A stretch of 64,000 bases of DNA from Basilea psittacipulmonis DSM 24701 (GTDB lineage: Bacteria; Pseudomonadota; Gammaproteobacteria; Burkholderiales; Burkholderiaceae_B). The DNA lies in contig NZ_CP009238.1 in assembly GCF_000743945.1 (NCBI RefSeq), forward strand, positions 1,550,001-1,614,000. The letters are read 5' to 3'. Within the stretch, counting starts at the first letter, position 1, and each line of letters opens with the position of its first letter. The translations under genes were made by a program, and so were the position numbers. Below, one piece after another: positions 36,741 through 43,825 of the stretch. The notes under the pieces are model-generated. The model did no database searches, was not told the origin of the DNA, and was given only the letters and a program-made list of their open reading frames with translations.

Positions 36741-37595
36741 ATGTTGTATCTATTAATTGCAGCGTTTTTCTGGGGAACTTCATTTATTGCAGGAAAATTC
36801 GCTTATACAATGGCAGATCCTGCTTTGGTCGTATTATTTCGTTTAATCATTGCTGGTTCAATCATGTTGCCCATCTCTCTTCGTTACTGGCAACAAAAAA
36901 CCAATATTGATACATCCATTATCTGGAAAATTGCCCTACTCGGCTTTTTAACCTACCCTATCACTTTCTTACTCCAATTTTTAGGACTCAGCCTAACATC
37001 AGCTAGCAGTGCTGCAACCGTTATCGGTCTAGAACCTTTGATGGTGGCGATAGTCGGTGCTATCTTTTTCAAAGAAAAAATTACACCTAGCATTTTGTTT
37101 TTGAGTACATTAGCGTTTATCGGTGTAACGCTGGTAGTCAGCAACGATCAGGCAGGCACCATCTCCGTTACAGGATGTGCTCTTGTGCTTCTATCAACAG
37201 TGGTAGTTGCCTTTTGGTTACGACTTTCCCAACAAATACTTAAACAAGTGGACTCAAAAATATACACAGCCCTGTCTATCCAATTAGGCACAATCATTGG
37301 TTTACCGCTTATCTTATTGTTAGTAAAAGATTGGAATATTACCTACTCTGCCAACGGCGTTATGGCCATACTCTATTTAGGTGTTGGATGTAGCTTGATA
37401 GCGGGCTGGTGCTGGAACAAAGGTCTTAACACCACTTCAGCAAATATTAGCGGCATTTTCCTTGCTCTTGAACCCGTATTTGGCGTGTTACTTGCGGTTT
37501 CTTTGCTTAACGAAAACCTAAGCTATATCGCAATAATCGGCGTGATTTGCGTCATCGTAGCTGCTGGTATTTCTATGTTTTTACAAAAAAAATAG
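36741..37595 (+). CDS. EamA/DMT-family permease
   Basis: About 284 residues from the ATG at 36741, with AAGGG at 36731-36735 (a longer frame begins inside the upstream gene). Two EamA repeats give around ten membrane helices: FFWGTSFIAGKFAYTMADPALVVLFRL (split as FFWGTSFIAG and DPALVVLFRL), LTSASSAATVIGLEPLMVAI, then the second half LNTTSANISGIFLALEPVFGVLL. The paired EPxxxxL signatures are typical. Substrate unknown; the single-base gap to the N-hydroxylase gene suggests it moves that enzyme's product or precursor. Confidence 0.85.
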   Translation: MLYLLIAAFFWGTSFIAGKFAYTMADPALVVLFRLIIAGSIMLPISLRYWQQKTNIDTSIIWKIALLGFLTYPITFLLQFLGLSLTSASSAATVIGLEPLMVAIVGAIFFKEKITPSILFLSTLAFIGVTLVVSNDQAGTISVTGCALVLLSTVVVAFWLRLSQQILKQVDSKIYTALSIQLGTIIGLPLILLLVKDWNITYSANGVMAILYLGVGCSLIAGWCWNKGLNTTSANISGIFLALEPVFGVLLAVSLLNENLSYIAIIGVICVIVAAGISMFLQKK

Positions 37596-37624
37596 TTAGT
37601 GAGCTCTTGCTAATCTTTGAACAA

Positions 37625-37644
37625 GGGAGTTTCAAGACTCCCCT
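37625..37644. terminator. Possible hairpin between convergent permease and higA genes
   Basis: GGGAGT (37625-37630) pairs with ACTCCC (37637-37642) around TTCAAG. There is no good T-run on either side, so it is a weak call. Confidence 0.3.
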
Positions 37645-37676
37645 ATCCCTGTTACACACAGGCTTTTGATTCTATC

Positions 37677-37985
37677 CTACTCTCTATCTGTGGTAAAGCA
37701 TGGCGCAATATCAAATGTTATTTTTTGAGAAGCTTCCCATAGTTCATAATCAGCTTGTTGGTGCAACCAGCTTTCGGGACTAGGACTGTCCTCTCCTAAC
37801 CAAGCATGCAAACGCAACGCCATATCAGCACTAATTACTGTCTTACCATTTAGCAAACGAGATAAGGTAACACGATTTACCCCAAGCTGTTTAGCTGCTT
37901 GCGTTACCGTTAAACCTAATGCTGGCAAAATATCTTCCCGAATAACTTCCGCAGGATGTGGTGGGTTGTGCATCATCATAATCAA
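37677..37985 (-). CDS. higA: HigA-family antitoxin (XRE helix-turn-helix)
   Basis: A 102-residue protein with the HigA/VapI N-terminus NPPHPAEVIREDILPALGLTV and the helix-turn-helix TQAAKQLGVNRVTLSRLLNGK. After this comes the HigA block ALRLHAWLGEDSPSPESWL. HigA proteins bind HigB RNases and repress their own operon. It starts 3 bases after the end of a broken higB, in the normal toxin-then-antitoxin order. The antitoxin is intact while the toxin is not. Start: several consecutive ATGs at 37985 (MIMMMH); the one nearest HNPPHP may be used. Confidence 0.88.
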   Translation of the reverse strand: MIMMMHNPPHPAEVIREDILPALGLTVTQAAKQLGVNRVTLSRLLNGKTVISADMALRLHAWLGEDSPSPESWLHQQADYELWEASQKITFDIAPCFTTDRE

Positions 37986-37988
37986 CTC

Positions 37989-38164
37989 CTAATGGTAATC
38001 CTGATAATCAACAATTTCAGCATGACCATTTTCAAGTTTAAAAGTAACTCGCCAATTGCCATTGACCTTAACACTCCAATAATAACTGCTTTATGCTTTT
38101 CTGAATACTTAGCATACTTCTTAAAATCCCGTATTTTTATAGCATGCCTTTTTCGTACCCTCAT
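37989..38164 (-). pseudogene. higB: Truncated higB toxin remnant
   Basis: Reading leftward to TAG at 37991-37989, the frame YWSVKVNGNWRVTFKLENG followed by HAEIVDYQDYH is the C-terminal third of HigB (core strand WRVTF plus terminal DYH). A TAA interrupts the same frame just upstream, in AAAGCATAAAGC. The 60-codon frame starting at 38164 is in another register and only its first part (FKKYAKYSEKH) faintly recalls the HigB N-terminus. The central region, including the LKG(D/N)LxGYW lead-in, is missing. The toxin is therefore inactive. Confidence 0.75.
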
Positions 38165-38285
38165 TTTTTTATCATCGAAAGTAGTGCATAGAAATACTTA
38201 AAAGCAGAAAAACCAGAAAAATATAATAAAATCAAGGGATTTATGAAACAGTAGATGTGTAGAGAAATGTATAGAAAATAGGTCT

Positions 38286-38303
38286 TGGTGCCCAGGGCCG
38301 GAA
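38286..38303 (-). other. Prophage attachment site: 3' end of a tRNA gene
   Basis: On the minus strand this reads TTCCGGCCCTGGGCACCA: the end of a T loop, T-stem 3' strand CCGGC, acceptor 3' strand CCTGGGC, discriminator A and CCA. It fits tRNAs whose 5' strand is GCCCAGG, such as Leu or Phe tRNAs in this group. The rest of the tRNA is absent. A lone tRNA 3' end at the edge of a phage gene block is what a tRNA-targeting integrase leaves at the far junction. The orientation places the phage to the right and host DNA to the left. Confidence 0.78.
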
Positions 38304-38460
38304 GATTAAAACCTAGACTTTATGCGGTTTATAGGGGTTTCACGTCAACTTTACGTCAATTATATATGTTTGTCAGTGTATCATCATGATTACACTTTAA
38401 CCTAAGTCATAAATTGTAACATTGTCCCGTTTGATACGGAAAAACGCCTATCCATAAAAC
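38304..38460. promoter_or_regulatory. Prophage left-end non-coding region with possible integrase arm sites
   Basis: No gene is seen between the attachment core and the Rz1 stop codon. Two direct repeats ACGTCAACT (38342-38350) and ACGTCAATT (38353-38361) lie 40-60 bases from the core, a spacing usual for integrase arm-type sites. Confidence 0.4.
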
Positions 38461-38712
38461 CTACCTCTGATACAAATCTACCATGCTGTCGTGTTTGGCA
38501 GAACACTGGGTGTATTGCCCGAGCAGTTCAATATACGCAGTGGCTAACGCGTCCCATGAATTATTTTTTAACGGTTGCACTGTTGGGCATGGTGCGACTA
38601 CCTCGTAGGGTAGCGTTGGCTTTTGTAATGGCTTGTTGAAGTGACTGCACCCGCTCAGCAGGGATAGTAGCACAATGACTATCAAGAGGGTTTTTAATAC
38701 TGATTTTCTCAT
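38461..38712 (-). CDS. Outer-membrane spanin subunit (Rz1-like lipoprotein)
   Basis: An 83-residue protein with signal sequence LIVIVLLSLLSGCSH, lipobox LSGC, Cys at about 22, and a Pro-containing mature part, as in Rz1 o-spanins. The first 150 bases are embedded out of frame in the Rz-like gene, the classic nested Rz/Rz1 arrangement. Together with the i-spanin it would join inner and outer membranes at the end of the lytic cycle. The mature part (about 60 residues with the C-terminal CSAKHDSM) is longer than in lambda Rz1. Confidence 0.78.
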   Translation of the reverse strand: MRKSVLKTLLIVIVLLSLLSGCSHFNKPLQKPTLPYEVVAPCPTVQPLKNNSWDALATAYIELLGQYTQCSAKHDSMVDLYQR

Positions 38713-38962
38713 AGTTGCTTACACTCTCTTTGTTATGTTGGTTCAGTTCCGTTAATCTAGCACTTAATTCTGAAGTGACCTGATGAATCTTCAGCACTTC
38801 CTTTTGATATCGATCGAGGCTCTCAAGTACTGCCTTATCTTTTTGATGAGCAGTACCATTAAAGTAGCCTCCCATGTACGAGACTACCGCCACAATGGCA
38901 TACACCACCGTGGCGTTATTCTTCACAAAGTTAAATAGCGTCAAAGCATTCTTCCACCACAT
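38561..38962 (-). CDS. Inner-membrane spanin subunit (Rz-like)
   Basis: About 133 residues from the ATG at 38962 (a GTG four codons earlier would also work). One N-terminal membrane segment (ATVVYAIVAVVSYMGGYF) is followed by a long charged coiled-coil-like stretch (KDKAVLESLDRYQKEVLKI, SELSARLTELNQHN), the i-spanin layout. The start overlaps the endolysin stop. The Rz1-like gene begins inside it in another frame. Confidence 0.75.
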   Translation of the reverse strand: MWWKNALTLFNFVKNNATVVYAIVAVVSYMGGYFNGTAHQKDKAVLESLDRYQKEVLKIHQVTSELSARLTELNQHNKESVSNYEKISIKNPLDSHCATIPAERVQSLQQAITKANATLRGSRTMPNSATVKK

Positions 38963-38963
38963 A

Positions 38964-39461
38964 TCACACCTCACTCATGGAACGTTCAGCATGGCGAATC
39001 GGCAGTGTGGCAAACATCGGAAAGTTTTTGCTTTCATGTTTAGGGAAAACATACGCCACCACTCGGTCTTTGGAAAAGGCACTGACCTTGACTTGATCGT
39101 TTTGATTCCCGCCCAAGATAAGTAGATTGCCTTTCTTATCCTCGCCGACAACAAAGCCAACGTGTCCACCACCTTGTCGCTTTAACACCGCAATACAACC
39201 ATAAACAGGTTGGCTTAAAGGCAGACCAATCTCTTGGTAAGCCAAAGCACGATACCAGTGTTTGGGATACACCATGCCTGAAGCTTTTAAGCAGTAAGCT
39301 ACGAATACCCCACACCATGGTGTTTCATCGTCCGTCCACCAGCCACCCAGTTCTTTTAACCACGATATGATTGTCGGATTGTGTTGAGTGCCTTTTATTT
39401 CTTTGACCCCCAAATATTTAACTGCCTCATCTAACCAAGGCAGATGCTTTGTTTCAATCAT
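38964..39461 (-). CDS. Phage endolysin, TIGR02594-type papain-fold (CHAP/NlpC-like) hydrolase
   Basis: A 165-residue protein without signal peptide. The probable nucleophile is C50 in DETPWCGVFVAYCLKASG, and the catalytic His is H100 in GGGHVGFVVG, about 50 residues later, the spacing of this family. The N-terminus PWLDEAVKYLGVKEIKG is the other family block. It should cut peptide or amide bonds of murein after holin release. The gene overlaps the holin gene by 8 bases, placing it in a holin-endolysin-Rz-Rz1 lysis cassette. Confidence 0.82.
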   Translation of the reverse strand: MIETKHLPWLDEAVKYLGVKEIKGTQHNPTIISWLKELGGWWTDDETPWCGVFVAYCLKASGMVYPKHWYRALAYQEIGLPLSQPVYGCIAVLKRQGGGHVGFVVGEDKKGNLLILGGNQNDQVKVSAFSKDRVVAYVFPKHESKNFPMFATLPIRHAERSMSEV

Positions 39462-39789
39462 GTTCTTTCTCTCCTAATATGCCAAATCTTCTTAAAACAC
39501 CATCTGCAATTTTCTTAGCCAATGACGGCGACAAGGCTTGAAATGCGTCCAGCAGTGATACTCCAATCGTCCCTACAATTAACCCAAGCAGAATAGACAA
39601 CTTGGCACTATCGTTGGCGAAGTAATCAGACACTGCAAACGACATCAACGCTCCAATGACAATGTCGGTGACTTTCTCTATTTTGTGTTTCGTTGCATCT
39701 TTAAAAGCGATTCGACATGAAGCCAGTAGTCCGCCAACTGATGCCATAAACCCTGTTGATTGGAGTAACTGCATAAAAAGTTCATTCAT
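39454..39789 (-). CDS. Putative phage holin
   Basis: A 111-residue small membrane protein with three hydrophobic stretches (FMASVGGLLASCRIAF, VIGALMSFAVSDYF, ILLGLIVGTIGVSLL) and a charged C-terminus (RRFGILGEKEHD). Size, topology and position directly before the endolysin gene support a holin. The assignment rests on context; no named holin family was recognised with certainty. One-base overlap with the upstream gene. Confidence 0.65.
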   Translation of the reverse strand: MNELFMQLLQSTGFMASVGGLLASCRIAFKDATKHKIEKVTDIVIGALMSFAVSDYFANDSAKLSILLGLIVGTIGVSLLDAFQALSPSLAKKIADGVLRRFGILGEKEHD

Positions 39790-40235
39790 TACTCCCCCTT
39801 TTTAATCAGGTAATCTTTTTTATTTCTGCGACCCTCTTCAAAATTCATCGTGCCACATAGCCAGCTTAGCAATGATAAGCAAGGATAGATGGTCATCTGC
39901 GGAGTCAGTGGTGGGTAATCGTGCCAGACATGAAAACTAAGTAAAGCCCACAGCAAACTTGTCCACAGCATTAATGCACCATTTAGCACTTTGGCTCGAG
40001 CCGTATTAGAGTGAAAGAACGCCAGAGTCCCCACAATTACGATCGCAAGCACAGCGATAATAGCCGATGAAGGGATTTGACGACTGGGGTTAAAAGCGGG
40101 AATGATGTAGGGTTTGTAGTCATGGATTAAAGCAAACATCCAGCCACAAAGCAATACCACATTAATTGTTGACAGCACACGAGTACCCGTCTCAAACACC
40201 CAGTCACGAAAGCAAGTCATCTTTTTAATCATCAC
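39789..40235 (-). CDS. Phage membrane protein of the lysis region
   Basis: A 148-residue protein with about four hydrophobic segments (VLSTINVVLLCGWMFALI, SAIIAVLAIVIVGTLAFF, GALMLWTSLLWALLSF, CLSLLSWLCG) and a basic C-terminus. It sits between a papain-fold hydrolase and the holin, overlapping both neighbours by 4 and 1 bases. I do not recognise the family. It could be a second holin or an anti-holin, but that is only inference from position. Confidence 0.6.
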   Translation of the reverse strand: MMIKKMTCFRDWVFETGTRVLSTINVVLLCGWMFALIHDYKPYIIPAFNPSRQIPSSAIIAVLAIVIVGTLAFFHSNTARAKVLNGALMLWTSLLWALLSFHVWHDYPPLTPQMTIYPCLSLLSWLCGTMNFEEGRRNKKDYLIKKGE

Positions 40236-40693
40236 TGTGCCACCTCTTTGTTTTTAAATATCACGGCCAAATCGTTGGGGGAAAATCGCCAGCTTTCAGA
40301 AAGTCCTAGACATTCGCCTACCCATTCTGAACAGAAGTATTTATTGCTGTCCTGACGGCTTTTTAAAATGACACCTAAAGCTCCCCAGAAGTCATAAGGG
40401 TATTTTTTTGTCTTATCAAAAAACCTCAATACCTCTGATGGTGCGATATTGACAGGGATTAAATCCCACTTACCATCGCCTAGATTAATAACGGTTCGTC
40501 TAACGCCTTTGTCACGAACGGAGGAGCTAAAGCACTCATACCGCCCCTCGTTATCGACCGCTAGCTCACAGTGTGAATAGATGCCTTTGGTCACCTTGCG
40601 GGTCAGCCAATCAAAGAAACGGCAATAGTACGCGTATAAGCTTTTGCCATTGCGATGTCCTTTGTATAACGCTAAATAAACCTGTGTACTCAT
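40232..40693 (-). CDS. Phage permuted papain-fold (YiiX/NlpC-P60-like) cysteine hydrolase
   Basis: A 153-residue protein in which the candidate catalytic His comes first (H41 in GIYSHCELAV) and the Cys later (C121 in KYFCSEWVGECLGL), the order of circularly permuted NlpC/P60 enzymes. The FCSEW and YSHCE motifs are distinctive. Unlike the endolysin it lies on the tail-fibre side of the holin, so it may be a virion-associated or accessory enzyme. Coupled by 4-base overlaps at both ends. Confidence 0.68.
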   Translation of the reverse strand: MSTQVYLALYKGHRNGKSLYAYYCRFFDWLTRKVTKGIYSHCELAVDNEGRYECFSSSVRDKGVRRTVINLGDGKWDLIPVNIAPSEVLRFFDKTKKYPYDFWGALGVILKSRQDSNKYFCSEWVGECLGLSESWRFSPNDLAVIFKNKEVAQ

Positions 40694-41247
40694 GTTTGTA
40701 CCTCTGCAAGTTCATTCATCTTATTGACAATGTCATCTTTAATCGCAGTGGCTTCCTCTACGCTTGTGGCTCGTTGAAGCTCATATTTACGCATTCTCAA
40801 CCCCGCAAGTTTTTCTAAACTGCTCCATAAGGTTTGTGCTTGTTTAAGGATTAACAAAGTAGCTGTCTTGTTATCTAAATGAGCCGCCTCGGCAAAGCTC
40901 GTAATATATACACTAGGCTCACCCTCAAAGCCTGCTTCTTGATAAGCTTTAGCCGCTTCCTCACGTAGTCGGTACTCCTCCATAAAACGAGTCCACTTGT
41001 CTTGAATGGTGTAGGCTGTATTGTCGATCTCTTCGGTAAACTGAGGCACAACGTCTTGCACCGTTACTTCAGGTTCTGGTTCAGGCTGTTTTTCTCTCAC
41101 CATCCATACACCGTCAACCTCAACTGCTTCAAGATTGCTGTAATCTTGACCTTCTTCAGTCTCGTGCGTTACCCAGTTGTCCAAGTCGGTGGGTACTGGG
41201 AAAATTTGAATAAGGTCTTTGTTTGTTTTTGATAAATAAATAATCAT
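40690..41247 (-). CDS. Tail-fibre-associated protein (assembly/chaperone-like)
   Basis: A 185-residue acidic protein. N-terminal WVTHETEEGQDYSNLEAVEVDGVWM resembles the small beta part of tail-fibre assembly proteins; a Pro/Glu linker (QPEPEPEV) is followed by a helical C-terminal half. The position directly after the tail fibre gene, 3 bases apart, is where fibre assembly proteins lie. No firm family match by eye. Confidence 0.5.
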   Translation of the reverse strand: MIIYLSKTNKDLIQIFPVPTDLDNWVTHETEEGQDYSNLEAVEVDGVWMVREKQPEPEPEVTVQDVVPQFTEEIDNTAYTIQDKWTRFMEEYRLREEAAKAYQEAGFEGEPSVYITSFAEAAHLDNKTATLLILKQAQTLWSSLEKLAGLRMRKYELQRATSVEEATAIKDDIVNKMNELAEVQT

Positions 41248-41250
41248 GGA

Positions 41251-43749
41251 CTAACTCCCCCAATAATGAATACTGACACGTTTAAATACAAGCGGGGTTT
41301 TCGAGGCAAAAATAACAGAATTCGTACCCGCTGATAGACAAGACAGATGATTTCTTTCTCCTCGTGCTGTTGCAGGTTTAGAGACAAGACGACTAAACGC
41401 ATCCAACGAGGATGTATTAAGATCGCAAATATCTGTTTGACAGTACCAGCTTCCAGTTTCTTCTCTACCCTCAATTGGTGGAGGCAAGAAAAACGATACT
41501 CGCCTTACAAAATTGTCATTGTCTGTAATTGCTATTCCGCTCGATGTTGTAAAATCAATCGTAACAATACGCCCATGCGGGTTTTTTGATAAATTCAACT
41601 CAAGCGACATAAGCTCATTTCCAAAAAGAGTTTTATTACCAGGAGGATTAAAAGCTCTTTTAGACACCGTCGCCGACCCCTCCCACACCACTTCGGATTT
41701 CATGCCTAATTGTTTGTTCACCCAGCTTTGATAGGCAACTGCTTCACGTTCGGCTTCTACTTTTGGAAACGCTACGTTTTTAGTTTTTTCGCCGGGTTTA
41801 ACATACTTAAAATTAAATCGAGGCTCTACGTCAGAAGCTGGGTTAAATTCTAATATCCAATGATCGTCTCTATCCCTTTGTCTAAACTGGCAGGCTCCCC
41901 AGCTATTCGCTCCTCTTGTTACTGCAAGATGCGAGCCTTCTAACCAGCTTTCGCTGATTAACTTGCCTTTAACACGAATCTCATTGTCAACAATTAAATT
42001 TTCTTGAACGGTCAAATTACCAACCGTTCCGCCCTGCTTATCTAGTTTATTAATTAGCTGTTGAGCTAACGCCCCTGCGTTTAGTTCACCTTCGTTAACA
42101 ATTTCTCCGTAGGCTTTAATGCCCCATACGAAAGGAGCGTTTTCACTCCATGCTGTCAGATTCGGTAACATGTCAGTACCTAATGCATCGACTAAATCAG
42201 GATATTCACTACTAGTTACAAAAGAACCATCGCAAGGTAGATAGCCTTCTGGGAGAGAAATGTTTTTAAGGAAGGTTTGAATGCTACCGACCGGCACCCC
42301 TACTTTTTTCGTTTCATCATAAACCTTCTTAACTGCTAAGGAAGTAGCTGCAGTATCTTCTGCTTCAAGGTCCACCTCATTAGATAAAAGAACAATACCA
42401 GCTTGATCTGTACTTGCTTGTTCAAGCTGGCGGTCATAAGCTTCTTTTGCGATTCTGTAGACTGCGTTAACAGCTCGTGAAGAAGCCACACACCCAGGTG
42501 TGCTTTCTTCAACTTCGTCAGAAATACTATATTTGTAAACAAAATACAAATCAGGATTACTCATTTTCTCAGGCACATCTTCGATATTACGCCAAGGAAT
42601 TCGAATGCGTGAGGGGTCGATAGCTTGATCGGTGACCGCTGTACGGACACTTTGATCGATAGCCTCCATTAACACTCCAGAAGCTTGTGCACCTGACGAT
42701 TTAATATGCTCATCTACCGCTTCTCGAACAATAGTAGCGATATTACCGTCTTGCTTAAATCCTCTTTGGTTGAGGTATTTTCCTGCTTCTTCTCCCACCA
42801 CTTGACTCAGCGGTGTTTCCTCAGACACCCCAAACGCTTTTAATACTTTTTTAGCGGCCTCAATAGAGACTTGATGTAGATTCTCAGTCGCCTTAAATCC
42901 TCTATCCGTTAAGTATTTCTGGGCAAAACCATATACGACATCTGATAACGTTTGGGAAGCAGACACCCCAAAGGTCTCTAACTGTTCTCTAACCTCATCC
43001 GTAATAAGGTTGGCAAAGATTTCATTTTCCCCAAAGCCCCTTTTCTTTAAGTGTGCCACGGCAAACTTATTCACTAAGTCAGCCAAGGTACTATCTTTAG
43101 TGACACCGTATCGTCCTAGTTGTAGTTGCACCTCATCACTAACTTCATCGCTAAGCAATCTATCAGGTGCAAATCCACGTTCTTTTAAATACTGTAGCGT
43201 ATCTTCTCTTGAAGCTTTTGTAATAGAAGCTCGCCATTGTTCAGTGATAAACTCTGGGTCAAAATTCACCAGCCCTTGACTTTCATCATCCCACCCAATT
43301 AGTTGTTTAGGTTTGCCGATAGGCAAGGTGGTGTTCACATCATTGTTAGACGATACCGCGATTTTAATACCCCGTTTTCCAGCTTCTAATAATTGCTGAA
43401 TCAAAATCACCACATGGTCAAAGGCATCATTAATCACGTCAGGATAAAAGCCTCCGCGGTTAGTCAGTTCAAGCGTCTGGTTATAAGCTCGATTGCTAAT
43501 AATGGTAAGCTTCTCTTTTTTCTTTAACGGTGCTTTTAAAGCAATCGTTCCACCAGGTGTATTGTCCTGTTCAGCATTTAAAAGCACAGTGTAATCGCGG
43601 TCTAACACTAAGTCTTTGTCTTGGTCATCTTGTGTTTTGACCACGTGTAAATCGGTTTTATCGAAACATTTAAAGCTAAATGCAAATTGGGTTTGCGAGT
43701 CATTCCCTAAGTAAGGGCCTGCCCGCCTAGTAGAAGTTGATACGGCCAT
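41251..43749 (-). CDS. Tail fibre protein with T7-type N-terminus
   Basis: An 832-residue protein. Residues 1-140 match the T7 gp17 N-terminal virion-attachment domain (FAFSFKCFDKTDLHVVKTQ, YTVLLNAEQDNTPGGTIAL, LTIISNRAYNQTLELTNRGGF split here, DVINDAFDHVVILIQQL). Residues about 175-345 hold four imperfect 45-residue helical repeats built on YL-x-x-RGF and FGVS-x-x-T-L. A tail-collar-like block (PVGSIQTFL...GYLPCDGSFV) is near residue 485, and the C-terminal 250 residues are probably the receptor-binding part. It is preceded upstream by the conserved 14-mer. Confidence 0.82.
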   Translation of the reverse strand: MAVSTSTRRAGPYLGNDSQTQFAFSFKCFDKTDLHVVKTQDDQDKDLVLDRDYTVLLNAEQDNTPGGTIALKAPLKKKEKLTIISNRAYNQTLELTNRGGFYPDVINDAFDHVVILIQQLLEAGKRGIKIAVSSNNDVNTTLPIGKPKQLIGWDDESQGLVNFDPEFITEQWRASITKASREDTLQYLKERGFAPDRLLSDEVSDEVQLQLGRYGVTKDSTLADLVNKFAVAHLKKRGFGENEIFANLITDEVREQLETFGVSASQTLSDVVYGFAQKYLTDRGFKATENLHQVSIEAAKKVLKAFGVSEETPLSQVVGEEAGKYLNQRGFKQDGNIATIVREAVDEHIKSSGAQASGVLMEAIDQSVRTAVTDQAIDPSRIRIPWRNIEDVPEKMSNPDLYFVYKYSISDEVEESTPGCVASSRAVNAVYRIAKEAYDRQLEQASTDQAGIVLLSNEVDLEAEDTAATSLAVKKVYDETKKVGVPVGSIQTFLKNISLPEGYLPCDGSFVTSSEYPDLVDALGTDMLPNLTAWSENAPFVWGIKAYGEIVNEGELNAGALAQQLINKLDKQGGTVGNLTVQENLIVDNEIRVKGKLISESWLEGSHLAVTRGANSWGACQFRQRDRDDHWILEFNPASDVEPRFNFKYVKPGEKTKNVAFPKVEAEREAVAYQSWVNKQLGMKSEVVWEGSATVSKRAFNPPGNKTLFGNELMSLELNLSKNPHGRIVTIDFTTSSGIAITDNDNFVRRVSFFLPPPIEGREETGSWYCQTDICDLNTSSLDAFSRLVSKPATARGERNHLSCLSAGTNSVIFASKTPLVFKRVSIHYWGS

Positions 43750-43807
43750 TTAAGACTACTCCACACATTAATTTCTATACATGCAGAATAGCCTTAAATT
43801 TTTAACG

Positions 43808-43821
43808 TATGCACACCCCCT
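43808..43821 (-). promoter_or_regulatory. Repeated prophage 14-mer AGGGGGTGTGCATA, copy 1
   Basis: It lies 4 bases after the stop codon of the 2529-residue gene, in the 76-base gap before the tail fibre gene. Identical to three other intergenic copies on the same strand. Confidence 0.85.
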
Positions 43822-43825
43822 ACTC

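Noticed and set aside
43010..43279. Opposite-strand open frames inside the large phage genes (this one and many others)
   Set aside because: They are shadows of long, well-supported leftward genes with no ribosome sites or recognisable families.
41251..43749. Diversity-generating retroelement target in the tail fibre, as in Bordetella phage BPP-1
   Set aside because: No reverse transcriptase gene and no template/variable repeat pair was found near the fibre gene within the window.
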